A stretch of 57,315 bases of DNA from Pseudorhodoplanes sp. (GTDB lineage: Bacteria; Pseudomonadota; Alphaproteobacteria; Rhizobiales; Xanthobacteraceae), in NCBI GenBank assembly GCA_022843165.1, contig JALHOD010000021.1, forward strand, positions 1 to 57,315, given 5' to 3'. How positions within the stretch are numbered: the stretch's first letter is position 1; every line of letters starts with the position of its first letter. Below are positions 27,837 through 36,635 of the stretch, piece after piece. The translations under genes were made by a program, and so were the position numbers. Below the pieces are notes generated by a model, which was given only the letters and a program-made list of their open reading frames with translations, was not told where the DNA came from and did no database searches.

Positions 27837-27950
27837 TCGGCAGGGCTACTTGCGCAGAGTCTCAATGAAAACGCGCCGGCATGCCTGCGCATACCGGCGC
27901 ATTGGAATTTTCAGAGGACCGTTCAGGCCGCGGCCGTAACCGGCCGCAGC

Positions 27951-28253
27951 TCAGATCGATTCCTTCAGTTCCTTGGCAGCGCGGAATGCGACCTTTTTCG
28001 AGGCCTTGATCTGGATTTGCTCGCCCGTCGCGGGATTGCGGCCCATGCGGGCGGCGCGTTTGCGCACCTGCAGGATTCCGAGACCGCCGATACGGATCCG
28101 GTCGCCTTTTTTCAGGTGTTTGGTAATCGAGGTGACGAGGTCACCCAGCATCGCCTCACTTTGCTTCTTGGACAGCTGGTGTCCCTCTGCCAGCTGAGCC
28201 GCGAGATGCTTCAGCGTAACGGTGGGAGCTGTCGCCGGCTTCTTGTCAGCCAT
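27951..28253 (-). CDS. hup: HU-family DNA-binding protein
   Basis: A 100-residue histone-like nucleoid protein. The HU fold is clear: an N-terminal helix pair (LKHLAAQLAEGHQLSKKQSE), the beta-arm region RIRIGGLGILQVRKRAARMGRNP with the conserved RNPxTG motif (RNPATGEQIQIKA), and the final helix VAFRAAKELKESI. The first ten residues (MADKKPATAP) are a small extension before the core. An IHF subunit is less likely because the arm and start fit HU better. The leader contains a small hairpin with a T run (see that entry). Confidence 0.88.
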   Translation of the reverse strand: MADKKPATAPTVTLKHLAAQLAEGHQLSKKQSEAMLGDLVTSITKHLKKGDRIRIGGLGILQVRKRAARMGRNPATGEQIQIKASKKVAFRAAKELKESI

Positions 28254-28286
28254 GGTTGGCCCTCCTTTTCATCAAGCGGCGTTAGG

Positions 28287-28364
28287 AAAAACCACAGATT
28301 GTGGCGTTTAGACGATTCGGAGGAGGGCGGAAATGGCTGTTTTGCCTGAGTCACAGTGGTTTTT
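28287..28364 (-). promoter_or_regulatory. Possible attenuator-like structure in the HU gene leader
   Basis: On the minus strand CCACA-ATC-TGTGG (28304-28292) is followed by five T residues, ending 34 bases before the HU start. A 9-base upstream sequence AAAAACCAC (28364-28356) is the exact complement of GTGGTTTTT (28295-28287), so it could form an alternative stem that removes the hairpin. The local stem is only five bases, so the case is weak. Confidence 0.25.
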
Positions 28365-28474
28365 GCGGTTTTTCGCCCGAATCGGGTTGTGTCAGGCGGT
28401 TAATGCAGCCCGGAGTAGGGCTTGGCGGGTGCCGCGGCGGCTGTGGTGAAACTAGCTATCAATAGGGAAAAACA

Positions 28475-28551
<77 letters not shown>

Positions 28552-28729
28552 ATGCAGGGAATAGCGCGGGCTTAAATCTCGCACTCGCGCAAGTCAACCC
28601 GCTTGCACGGGGGCATCCACTGGCAGCCGCGACATTGAACGCGCTTGCCAGCGAAGTTTTATTGCAGAAATATGACAATCACGTGCGCCGCGGCTGATCT
28701 AGGATTTCCGGCGCGGATTTGCGTCAGTC

Positions 28730-30442
28730 ATGTCGATTTCAGACTATTTCCGTGTGTCCCGCCGCCGCAGCCTGCGGGGGGCGTTTGCAGGGCTGGCGCC
28801 CTTTAGCATCGCATTGCTGATCGCCCTGCATCTGGCGGCGATGGCCTGCATGGTGGCGACCGAATCCGACCTGCTCGGACGGGCGCTGTTCCTGCTGACC
28901 TGGGGCCTGCTGAATTTCACCTGGCTCGTGGTGTTGCGGCGGCCGGTGATGTCGGCCGCCCTGTCTTTGGCGATGGTCCTGATCGTCATCCTGATCTCGC
29001 GCTTCAAATTCGACATCACCTGGATGACCATCACCTTTCTGGACATCCTGATCATCGATACCGACACCTTTGCGTTCCTCCTGAAAACCTTTCCGGACTT
29101 GCGAACGTCTCTGCTGATCGCGGCAGTCATCGGCGTTCCCGCAGCCGCCTTCCTCTGGTGGTGCGACCGCCATCGCGTTCGTCTGCGGTCATCGCTGTTC
29201 GGAGGCGGGCTTTGCCTGGCCGGTCTGGTCGGACTGTCCGGCCATTTTCCCGAGCAGCCGTGGGAGCCGTTCCAGGGTGTCAATCACGTTTCGAATTTTG
29301 CCCGCTCCGGCGTTCTGTCGATTGCCGAACTGTCATCGAAGGGATGGCTCGAACTGGACCGGGCGGTGGCCCATCCGACCAGCGCCCCCGCGGACGAAAC
29401 CTGCGAGCCAACGGGAAAGCGCCCCCATATCGTCATGGTGCTGGATGAATCGAGCTTCGACATCACCGCGGCACCCGGCATCAAGGTGCCCGCGAATTAC
29501 GTCGATCACTTTCGCTCGTTCGACGGCAAGTCGCGATCGCTGCTGACGGAGGCCACCGGCGGTCCCACCTGGTACACCGAATATAACGTGCTGACCGGAT
29601 TATCGGCGCGGTCCTTCGGGCGGCTGATGTTCTATGTCACCCGCATCGCGGCCGGCCGTGTCGAGCGCGGCTTGCCGCAGGCTTTGCGCCGTTGCGGTTA
29701 CAAGACCTTCTCGCTTTATCCTGCCTATGGTGCGTTCCTGAGCGCGCGCCGGTTTCAGAAATCGACTGGCGTCGAGCGCATGATCGATTCCAAGGAAATG
29801 GGCGCCGGCGATGTCGAGCCGGATCATTTCTATTACGACAAAGCCTTGCGGCTGATTGAGCAGGAGCGCGGCGACGCGCCGCTGTTTCTCTTCGTCTACA
29901 CGGTCGCCAATCATTTTCCGTGGACCACGACATTCCGCCCCGATCTGACGCCGGACTGGCGGCCGCTCGGCAACGCGCCGGAGGTCGACGAATATATCCG
30001 CCGGCAGGCCTTGAGCGCGCGTGACTATTCCGATTTTGCGACGAAGCTGAAAACGCAATTTCCGGACGAGCAATTTCTGGTCGTCCGGTTCGGCGATCAT
30101 CCGCCCGCTCTGGCACATCGGCTGATCGATCCGTCGCTGGAGGACGCCGAGATTGCACGCCGGGTGATGGATCTGGATCCGCGCTACTACACGGCCTATT
30201 ACGCGATCGACGGAATCAACTTCAATCCGGTTCAGGTCGGTGCGGCGCGCGACCGGCTGGACGCGCCTTATCTGCCGTTGATTATTCAGGAGGCGGCCGG
30301 GCTTCCGCTCGATTCCACGTTCCGGGAGCAGAAGCGCATTCTCGAGCGTTGCGACGGCCTGTTCTACCGCTGCAAGGACGGCGCCGAGGCGCGGCGCTTC
30401 AACCGGCTGCTGATGGAAGCCGGTCTCATCAAGGGATTTTGA
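28730..30442 (+). CDS. Sulfatase-fold membrane protein, LTA synthase/phosphoglycerol transferase-like
   Basis: A 570-residue protein with about five N-terminal membrane segments (residues 18-165) and a periplasmic alkaline-phosphatase-superfamily domain (about 230-520). Metal and active-site motifs are visible: IVMVLDESSFD (Asp239/Glu240), GGPTWYTEYNVLTGLS with Thr280 as likely nucleophile, FVYTVANHFPW, and VVRFGDHPP (Asp456/His457). This is the layout of LtaS, OpgB and EptA relatives that move phosphoglycerol or phosphoethanolamine onto glycans or lipids. Gram-negative bacteria have no lipoteichoic acid, so an envelope-glycan or lipid substrate is the inference. No other cell-envelope genes adjoin it. 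Confidence 0.8.
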   Translation: MSISDYFRVSRRRSLRGAFAGLAPFSIALLIALHLAAMACMVATESDLLGRALFLLTWGLLNFTWLVVLRRPVMSAALSLAMVLIVILISRFKFDITWMTITFLDILIIDTDTFAFLLKTFPDLRTSLLIAAVIGVPAAAFLWWCDRHRVRLRSSLFGGGLCLAGLVGLSGHFPEQPWEPFQGVNHVSNFARSGVLSIAELSSKGWLELDRAVAHPTSAPADETCEPTGKRPHIVMVLDESSFDITAAPGIKVPANYVDHFRSFDGKSRSLLTEATGGPTWYTEYNVLTGLSARSFGRLMFYVTRIAAGRVERGLPQALRRCGYKTFSLYPAYGAFLSARRFQKSTGVERMIDSKEMGAGDVEPDHFYYDKALRLIEQERGDAPLFLFVYTVANHFPWTTTFRPDLTPDWRPLGNAPEVDEYIRRQALSARDYSDFATKLKTQFPDEQFLVVRFGDHPPALAHRLIDPSLEDAEIARRVMDLDPRYYTAYYAIDGINFNPVQVGAARDRLDAPYLPLIIQEAAGLPLDSTFREQKRILERCDGLFYRCKDGAEARRFNRLLMEAGLIKGF

Positions 30443-30451
30443 CCGACGCTG

Positions 30452-31489
30452 CTAACCGTCCGATTGCCGGCCGGGGGCCGGCCGGTCGGACTTGCTCGTC
30501 CGCAGCAGTCCGCTGGCCAGATCGCTCAGGGTCGGGCGGGGCAGGGCCGTGAACGGCAGCGGCCGGGTGACGTCGATGGCGGCGAGCCCCAGCCGTGCCG
30601 TCAGGAGCCCATTGAGCACCCCTTCGCCAAGCCGGGCCGACACCTTGGCGGCGACGCCGTGTCCGATCACCTGCTGGATCAGGCTGTCGCTAGCCGCCAT
30701 GCCGCCGGTGATGGCGAGATGGGAAATGACGTGGCGCGCCAGACGGATCAGGCCCAGTGTCCCGGGACGGCCGCCATAGAGCTGCGCCAGCCGGCGGGCC
30801 AGGCCCAGCGCCGTGATCAGGACGAAGAACATATCGACCGCGGCGCGCGGACTGACCGCCGTGACGAGAGAGACCCGTTTGGCCGCAGCGCTGACCAGCC
30901 GGCGCGCGTCGTGGTCCAGTGGGGCCATCAGTTCACGCTCGGCCATTTGCACGAGACCGGCGCCATCGATGATGTCGCCGAGATGGCTCTCCAGCCGCGT
31001 GCGGGCGCGCGCCAGCGGCGCCGAATGCCGTTCCAGCGCGATCAGATCGCGCACCACCGCGCGACCCTCCGTGAGGTCGTCGCTGGCGATGACGGCCACC
31101 GCGCGCAGGCGCAGCTCTTCAATGACGTTGAGACGCGCCAGGCCGCGGATTTCGCGCACCAAGATGGCCAGAAGCGCGATCGCTGCCAGCACCGCGAGCG
31201 TCAGTCCGATCCAGCCCAGGGGTGCGAAGCGGGCGAACAGGTCTTCGATCAGGGTCGTGACGGCGAGGCCGAGTCCGAGCGATACCAAGCCACTCGCCGC
31301 CCAGAAGAACATGCTGCGCCAAGGCCATAACCGCCTTTCCGGCGCCGCCGGCACGAGCGCCGGTACCGGCCCGGAATCAAGTTGTTCGCGCAGATCAATC
31401 AGATCGGCATCGTCGTGCGGCGTCACGACGACATGCGGATCGTCGGGCGTGAACACCGCGGGCTTGTGCTTGCGTGTCGACGGGCTCAT
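30452..31489 (-). CDS. ycjF: YcjF-like membrane protein (DUF697/TIGR01620 family)
   Basis: A 345-residue inner-membrane protein. An acidic N-terminal region (about 1-55) is followed by two membrane segments (about 58-80 and 90-115), a helical cytoplasmic part, and the DUF697 region near VSPRAAVDMFFVLITALGLA. It pairs with the upstream ycjX gene, overlapping it by four bases (31486-31489). This gene pair is conserved in proteobacteria and, in enterobacteria, is stress-inducible. Biochemical role unknown; the partner is a GTPase-like protein. Confidence 0.85.
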   Translation of the reverse strand: MSPSTRKHKPAVFTPDDPHVVVTPHDDADLIDLREQLDSGPVPALVPAAPERRLWPWRSMFFWAASGLVSLGLGLAVTTLIEDLFARFAPLGWIGLTLAVLAAIALLAILVREIRGLARLNVIEELRLRAVAVIASDDLTEGRAVVRDLIALERHSAPLARARTRLESHLGDIIDGAGLVQMAERELMAPLDHDARRLVSAAAKRVSLVTAVSPRAAVDMFFVLITALGLARRLAQLYGGRPGTLGLIRLARHVISHLAITGGMAASDSLIQQVIGHGVAAKVSARLGEGVLNGLLTARLGLAAIDVTRPLPFTALPRPTLSDLASGLLRTSKSDRPAPGRQSDG

Positions 31490-32955
31490 CGCAATTTGTC
31501 CCCGATCAGAAATTGCAGCGTCCGGTCCAGCCGGATATGCGGCAAGGCGGCGGTGCCGTCCGGCGCGGTTTCCAGCAGCGGAGGCCGGAACCGCAGGAAC
31601 CGGAAATCGGCGTCGCTTTGCGACCCGGCGGTGAGACCGCGAAAGGCCGCGCTATCGCCGTCCAGCAACGCCCCGGGATCTGCCGGCAGTTCGCCTGGAT
31701 AGATGACGGCTTCCGTCTTGCCGTCGAATATCTTTCGGCCTGCGGTTTCGCCTTCGGCCGGAACGCCGACAATCGAGGCGAGCTGGTCCGTGCCGCGTTT
31801 GACATGCGCCTCCCGCGTGGCGCGCACCGCGGCCAGCGCCACCACGTCGATCTGCGATCCCGAAAAGCGCGCACGGGCGATGGCGCGGTCGGTCATGCGG
31901 GCCAGAATGCGCTCGAGCCGGTCGTGCGACGAATGGTGCAGATGATCCGCCTTGGTCGCCGCGAACTGAACGCGGTCGATGCGCGGCGCAAACAACGTGC
32001 TGACCCAGCTGTTCTTGCCGAAATTGAAGCTGTCGAGAATCGACGTCAGGGAGCGCTCAAGATCGGCCAAAGCATCGGGACCGGCGTTCAGTGCGGCGAG
32101 GATATCGACCAGCACAATCTGGCGATCGAGCCGGACGAAATGATCGCGAAAGAACGGGCGCACCACCACGTCCTTGTAGGCCTCGTAGCGGCGTTTCATC
32201 ATGGCATGCAGGGAGCCAGCCGGCGCGGTGCGATCCGGCGCCACGTCGAGCGGCGCGAATGTGAGGGCCGGCGAGTCCGCCAGATCGCCCGGCATCAGGA
32301 AGCGGCCGGGCGGCAGGAGACTCATGGCGAAGCGTTCGTCGCGGCAATGTCTCAGATAGTCGGTAAATCGCCTTGCCGCCTCGCGCGCGATCTGCTCATC
32401 CTCGTTCGCCGACGGATCGAGCTGCGCAAGATGACGAATCCAGTCTTCGGCCAGCGCGCGGCGCGGCTCTTGCCGCGCGAGCGCCAGCGTCTCCGCTGAC
32501 CAGGTTTCATAGCTCGTGTCCAGCAGGGGCAGATCGAGCAGCCACTCGCCGGGATAATCGACGATGTCGAGTGTCAATTCCCGCAACGCGCCGCTGGCGG
32601 ACTGATATTCGATGATGACGCGCAGTTCGCTGATCTGCCGGGTGGAGTCTGGCCAGACCCGGTCGGCGATGAGGGAGCGCACATGCGCTTCGTAGTCGAA
32701 ACGTGGAACGGCATCGTCAGGCTGCGGCGACAGGCGCGCACGGATGATGCGGCCATTGGAGGCTTCAAAGACCGGGAAACGCCCGCCGCGGAGGAGACCA
32801 TGCAGCAGAGCGGTAATGAAGACAGTCTTGCCCGCACGCGACAGCCCGGTGACGCCGAGCCGGACGGTCGGGTTGAGCAGGGATGCGCCAAACTCGTAAA
32901 GAGCTTGCGATGCGGCGCGAGCATGCTCGGCCGCCCGGGTTAAGGCGTTCGCCAT
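31486..32955 (-). CDS. ycjX: YcjX family P-loop protein
   Basis: A 489-residue P-loop NTPase-like protein. The Walker A motif GLSRAGKT (37-44) is followed by FITALLHGLL. The region LDIVDYPGEWLLDLPLLDTS carries a D-Y-P-G-E motif in place of the usual DxxG switch. LVDILAALNAGPDAL and the ATKADHLHHSS stretch (TKAD as the base-specificity motif) support a GTPase-type fold. It is translated just ahead of the ycjF-like gene with overlapping ends, so the two products probably work together at the inner membrane. Role unknown. Confidence 0.9.
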   Translation of the reverse strand: MANALTRAAEHARAASQALYEFGASLLNPTVRLGVTGLSRAGKTVFITALLHGLLRGGRFPVFEASNGRIIRARLSPQPDDAVPRFDYEAHVRSLIADRVWPDSTRQISELRVIIEYQSASGALRELTLDIVDYPGEWLLDLPLLDTSYETWSAETLALARQEPRRALAEDWIRHLAQLDPSANEDEQIAREAARRFTDYLRHCRDERFAMSLLPPGRFLMPGDLADSPALTFAPLDVAPDRTAPAGSLHAMMKRRYEAYKDVVVRPFFRDHFVRLDRQIVLVDILAALNAGPDALADLERSLTSILDSFNFGKNSWVSTLFAPRIDRVQFAATKADHLHHSSHDRLERILARMTDRAIARARFSGSQIDVVALAAVRATREAHVKRGTDQLASIVGVPAEGETAGRKIFDGKTEAVIYPGELPADPGALLDGDSAAFRGLTAGSQSDADFRFLRFRPPLLETAPDGTAALPHIRLDRTLQFLIGDKLR

Positions 32956-33030
32956 CGCCGCTTACCTAATTGCGCGCGGGCGGGAGTTCAATCGGCGGTC
33001 GGCGGGCTTGCCCATAGGGCCGGCGTCGCC

Positions 33031-33414
33031 TCAGATGCCCCGCCGTTCGGCGGTCCAGATTCCGGAACATTCACCCTTGGCGGATCGCCACTTTCCGGCT
33101 CCGGACGTGCGGGTCATCCGGCCGGTGCCGTTGGCGCTCTTGTCGCCGCGGGTCACGCTGACCCTGATGCCGCCACCGCCGGCCACTCGCCCTTTTATCA
33201 GGAAGCTCGAACTTGACGGATCGGCATGGCCCACGACGCCACGCTTGATGCGCACGGCATAGCGGTAGCCGCGGTCGCAATTGCCTTCCTCCGTGATGAT
33301 CAGGACGCTCCAAAGACCATCATAGGCGGAAGTCTGCGCACGCGCCGGTGTTCCGGCCATGACAGCCAATGCGGTTGCAACTGAAAGGCACGTTAACCAG
33401 CGGCTGGAAACCAT
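33031..33414 (-). CDS. Small secreted hypothetical protein (Rhizobiales-type)
   Basis: A 127-residue product with a signal peptide (about 1-26, ending GTPARAQ) and a mature part rich in beta-strand-like segments: YDGLWSVLIITEEGNCDRGY, RYAVRIKRGVV, GGIRVSVTRGDKSANGTGRM and GKWRSAKGECSGIWTAERR. Two cysteines may form a disulfide. I recall similar proteins, with the same DGLWSV...CDRGYRY and CSGxWxAERR ends, in many Rhizobiales genomes, with no known function. AGGGGG eight or so bases before this ATG favours it over the ATG at 33432. Confidence 0.7.
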   Translation of the reverse strand: MVSSRWLTCLSVATALAVMAGTPARAQTSAYDGLWSVLIITEEGNCDRGYRYAVRIKRGVVGHADPSSSSFLIKGRVAGGGGIRVSVTRGDKSANGTGRMTRTSGAGKWRSAKGECSGIWTAERRGI

Positions 33415-33444
33415 AACGTCCCCCTGTGTCATTTTTGTCGCGTT

Positions 33445-34761
33445 TTAGCGCGCAGCCTTGGTTGGTCGCGCCGAAAAGTCGGGAGGTTCAGTCCGAAAGG
33501 CAAGGCCGCTTTTGCCTTGCGCATAACCGAACTCGAACAGGGTTTTCATATAATCGGAATCAAATGGTCCCCGACTGGGGGCGCTGAACACGTCATCTAT
33601 AAAGGCGAGGTTGAAGGGAATGCCGCTGCGGCGCGCGAGAACGTACGCACGGTCGATGGCGTTGCGGGTGACCACCCTGATCGCCGCCGAAACTGTGCGC
33701 CCCAGAATGCCGAGCGTGCTGCGCTCGGTCACCTGGAAGTCATCGCCCAGTTTCATATTGACGATGACGTATAAGTCCGAGGCTGGAAGTTTGTAATTGC
33801 TGGTGCTGACCTGCAGCGCATCCGGCGTGATGTAGAATTGTGCGCCGAGGCCGCCGTCAACGTGCATTTCATGAAACCTCGTATTGCCGGCCTGGGCCAG
33901 GATGAGGACGGGCGGGAATGCCCCGGGAACGCTGATCGCAGCCATCAGGATGCTGCGCACAAGGTCGAGAGCCTGCTGGTCGCGTTTGCTGGCGATCGCG
34001 CCGATATCCCACGCCACCGGACGTCCGGCATCGAGATTGGTGGTGAGGACGAAGAGCCGGCGGCCGCGGGCATGTTCGGTGGCAATATCCTCGAGCAACT
34101 CCTTTGTGAATTGTTTGACGACCAGATCTTTGAGCGGCCATGTATCGAGCAGGCTTTCGCCCTTGCCGCCGATCTCGAAAATGTCGATCGCGTTGACGGT
34201 TGTATAGGCCGTTCGCAACTGCTCGTCGTATTTCTTTCCGGCAAAAATGTAGGGCGCCATCAATGAGCCCGTGCTTACGCCGGTGATGACGGAAAATTCG
34301 GGCCGTGTGCCCGCGGCGCTCCAGCCGCTCAGCACGCCGGCGCCATAAGCGCCATCTTCTCCGCCGGTCGACAGCGCCAACCAAGGCCCCGGCGTCTGCG
34401 GCAATGCGCGCATGAATTCCTGGGGTGAATCCGCCCAGAAGCGCCCTCCGGGGATTCCCGGTATGATTGCAAGTTCTTGATCGCTGGCGGTGAAATCCTG
34501 CCGGGGAACAATGACCGGCTTGTCGTCGGGGGGCGTTTTGGTCCGCTTTTTTGCTTGCGTCGGCGCGGCGGCTTTTTGGGGCTTTTTTGCCGCACGTTCC
34601 TGACTGGAAAAGTCGGTCGAAAGTCCGGCTCCTGCCATGCCGGCGGACATGGTCCAATGGACCGCGGGATCGGCCGCGGTCGAAACCGAACATGCGACGC
34701 CTGTCAGCACGGCGAGAAGCAGGTAGGCCGGGCCAGCCATGATTCTGGAGAGAGTCCGCAT
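33445..34761 (-). CDS. Patatin-like phospholipase, exported
   Basis: A 438-residue lipid acyl hydrolase of the patatin family. The N-terminal hydrophobic stretch (about 8-29) looks like a signal peptide, and Cys24 hints at a lipoprotein, though the lipobox is not typical. A Lys/Pro-rich linker (about 52-90) precedes the catalytic domain. Motifs are the Gly-rich oxyanion loop GGEDGAYGAG (133-142), the nucleophile elbow GVSTGS with Ser163, and the partner aspartate in HVDGGLGAQF. Substrate unknown; outer-membrane phospholipids are an inference. It is the last gene of a run of minus-strand genes and is divergent from nuoA. Confidence 0.85.
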   Translation of the reverse strand: MRTLSRIMAGPAYLLLAVLTGVACSVSTAADPAVHWTMSAGMAGAGLSTDFSSQERAAKKPQKAAAPTQAKKRTKTPPDDKPVIVPRQDFTASDQELAIIPGIPGGRFWADSPQEFMRALPQTPGPWLALSTGGEDGAYGAGVLSGWSAAGTRPEFSVITGVSTGSLMAPYIFAGKKYDEQLRTAYTTVNAIDIFEIGGKGESLLDTWPLKDLVVKQFTKELLEDIATEHARGRRLFVLTTNLDAGRPVAWDIGAIASKRDQQALDLVRSILMAAISVPGAFPPVLILAQAGNTRFHEMHVDGGLGAQFYITPDALQVSTSNYKLPASDLYVIVNMKLGDDFQVTERSTLGILGRTVSAAIRVVTRNAIDRAYVLARRSGIPFNLAFIDDVFSAPSRGPFDSDYMKTLFEFGYAQGKSGLAFRTEPPDFSARPTKAAR

Positions 34762-35068
34762 TGGCGTAATTTTGTAACAGCCGGTTCAACATAGCAATTC
34801 GGTGTGACCGTCAGACGGTTTCATCCACATACGAAAGTAGGTTGCAGGGGTTTCTGCGCCGGGACGGGCCTCGGCGCCCGTCCCGACGCTTGCCACTGTG
34901 TATGCACTGCGGTAAGGGTCGCGCGTTCTCGCCGCGTCGCCATTTCGAACCGTTTCCGGGCTGTTTCGTGCTGGCGCCGCCCCACCGGCCGCTGTGGTCA
35001 TGGGCGGGAATCCGCAAGGCGCGGGCGGATGTCGGTTCGCGGTCATCGGGGTCCGAGACAGGGTCAGC
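34762..35068. other. Intergenic region between the lipase gene and nuoA
   Basis: This region must hold the promoters of the patatin gene and of the nuo operon. A perfect nine-base hairpin lies inside it. TTGCCA (34890-34895) is followed after 17 bases by TAAGGG (34913-34918), a weak promoter candidate for nuo. Open frames here have no recognisable product. Confidence 0.4.
34861..34884. repeat. Perfect inverted repeat upstream of the nuo operon
   Basis: GGGACGGGC (34861-34869) and GCCCGTCCC (34876-34884) flank a six-base loop. No T run on either side, so not a standard terminator; it could be an operator or leader-RNA hairpin. Confidence 0.5.
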
Positions 35069-35434
35069 ATGAGCGAGCTTCTCCAGCATTACCTTCCGCT
35101 CGCCGTTTTCATCGCAGTCGCTCTTGGATTGAGTGCGGCATTGCTGATCGCTCCCTTTATTGTCGCCTACAAGCAGCCGGACCCGGAAAAGTTGTCCGCC
35201 TATGAATGCGGTTTCAATGCGTTCGATGACGCGCGCATGAAATTCGACGTTCGCTTCTATCTCGTGGCCATCCTTTTCATCATTTTCGACCTCGAGGTGG
35301 CGTTCCTGTTCCCCTGGGCCGTCGCCTTCGGCAAGCTTGGCCTGTTCGGGTTCTGGTCGATGATGGTCTTCCTTGCGGTCCTGACCATCGGCTTTATCTA
35401 CGAGTGGAAGAAGGGGGCGCTGGAATGGGATTGA
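35069..35434 (+). CDS. nuoA: NADH-quinone oxidoreductase subunit A
   Basis: Small membrane subunit of complex I near the quinone channel. The 121 residues contain three hydrophobic segments and the conserved loop [20 protein letters not shown] plus [15 protein letters not shown] with its membrane acidic residues. The ATG used here gives the standard length; the open frame extends upstream without conservation. First gene of the nuo operon, 10 bases before nuoB. Confidence 0.96.
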   Translation: MSELLQHYLPLAVFIAVALGLSAALLIAPFIVAYKQPDPEKLSAYECGFNAFDDARMKFDVRFYLVAILFIIFDLEVAFLFPWAVAFGKLGLFGFWSMMVFLAVLTIGFIYEWKKGALEWD

Positions 35435-35444
35435 GGGCGCACCC

Positions 35445-36020
35445 ATGAACACCGTTCTGAGTCCGGTCACCGCGCCTGCGGCCAAGGGCATCATCGATCC
35501 CCGGACCGGCCGGCCGGTGGGAGCGGACGACCCGTTCTATGTCGGCCTCAATAACGAACTCGCCGACAAGGGCTTCCTGGTCACGACCGCCGACGATCTG
35601 GTCACCTGGGCGCGTACCGGCTCGCTGATGTGGATGACCTTCGGTCTGGCCTGCTGCGCGGTCGAGATGATGCAGATGTCGATGCCGCGTTACGACGCCG
35701 AGCGCTTCGGTTTCGCGCCGCGTGCGTCTCCGCGACAGTCCGATGTGATGATCGTCGCCGGCACGCTCACCAACAAGATGGCGCCTGCGCTCCGCAAGGT
35801 CTACGACCAGATGCCGGAGCCGCGTTACGTCATCTCGATGGGAAGCTGCGCCAATGGCGGCGGCTACTATCATTATTCCTATTCGGTGGTGCGCGGCTGC
35901 GATCGCATCGTGCCGGTCGACATCTACGTTCCCGGCTGTCCGCCGACCGCAGAAGCCCTGCTCTATGGCGTGCTTCTGCTGCAGAAGAAGATCCGCCGCA
36001 TCGGAACGATCGAGCGCTGA
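35445..36020 (+). CDS. nuoB: NADH-quinone oxidoreductase subunit B
   Basis: Peripheral-arm subunit carrying the terminal 4Fe-4S cluster N2, which reduces quinone. The four cysteine ligands are visible: the Cys70-Cys71 pair in GLACCAVEM, Cys135 in GSCANGGG and Cys165 in [14 protein letters not shown]. The length of 191 residues is typical of alphaproteobacteria. Confidence 0.98.
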   Translation: MNTVLSPVTAPAAKGIIDPRTGRPVGADDPFYVGLNNELADKGFLVTTADDLVTWARTGSLMWMTFGLACCAVEMMQMSMPRYDAERFGFAPRASPRQSDVMIVAGTLTNKMAPALRKVYDQMPEPRYVISMGSCANGGGYYHYSYSVVRGCDRIVPVDIYVPGCPPTAEALLYGVLLLQKKIRRIGTIER

Positions 36021-36022
36021 CA

Positions 36023-36634
36023 ATGGACGAGAAGCTTTCCGCACTCGGCCAGACCATCGCCGCCGCGCTCGCCGGATCGGTCACCGGACATGCCGTGTCG
36101 AATGGCGAGTTGACCGTCCACGCCAGGGCGCAGGACATCGTCAAGGTGATGCGTTTCCTGCGCGATGACCCCCGCTGCCAGTTCGTCTCCTTCATCGACG
36201 CCACGGCGATCGACTGGCCGGCGCGCGAGAACCGCTTCGACGTGGTCTATCATCTGCTGTCGCCCCGGCTGAATGCGCGCATCCGCGTCAAGGTGGAAAC
36301 CAACGAGGCGACGCCGGTGCCCTCGATCATCGATGTGTTTCCCGGCGCCGACTGGTTCGAGCGCGAACTCTACGATCTCTACGGCGTGCTGATCACCGGC
36401 CATCCCGACATGCGGCGCCTGCTGACCGATTACGGTTTCGAAGGCCATCCGCTGCGCAAGGATTTTCCGCTTACCGGTTTCGTCGAGGTGCGCTGGGACG
36501 ATTCGGTGAAGCGCGTGGTCTACGAGCCGGTGCGCCTGAATCAGGAATTCCGCAATTTCGATTTTCTGTCGCCGTGGGAAGGCACCGAATACAAGCTGCC
36601 GGGCGACGAAAAGGCCGGCGGGAAGGGTGGCTGA
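36023..36634 (+). CDS. nuoC: NADH-quinone oxidoreductase subunit C
   Basis: 30 kDa peripheral-arm subunit of complex I, separate from NuoD here rather than fused as in enterobacteria. The 203 residues carry the signature region [20 protein letters not shown] (about 109-128) and [23 protein letters not shown]. It follows nuoB after two bases. Confidence 0.97.
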   Translation: MDEKLSALGQTIAAALAGSVTGHAVSNGELTVHARAQDIVKVMRFLRDDPRCQFVSFIDATAIDWPARENRFDVVYHLLSPRLNARIRVKVETNEATPVPSIIDVFPGADWFERELYDLYGVLITGHPDMRRLLTDYGFEGHPLRKDFPLTGFVEVRWDDSVKRVVYEPVRLNQEFRNFDFLSPWEGTEYKLPGDEKAGGKGG

Positions 36635-36635
36635 C

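Noticed and set aside
27873-27947. GC-rich hairpins between the metallopeptidase and HU genes as terminators
   Set aside because: GCGCCGG/CCGGCGC and GCGGCCG/CGGCCGC stems are present, but neither has a proper T run on the needed strand. Rho-independent termination is not supported.
34804-35205. 133-codon plus-strand open frame overlapping the nuoA start
   Set aside because: It overlaps nuoA in another frame, spans the 9-base hairpin and is rich in Arg and Cys in the way of GC-rich non-coding frames.
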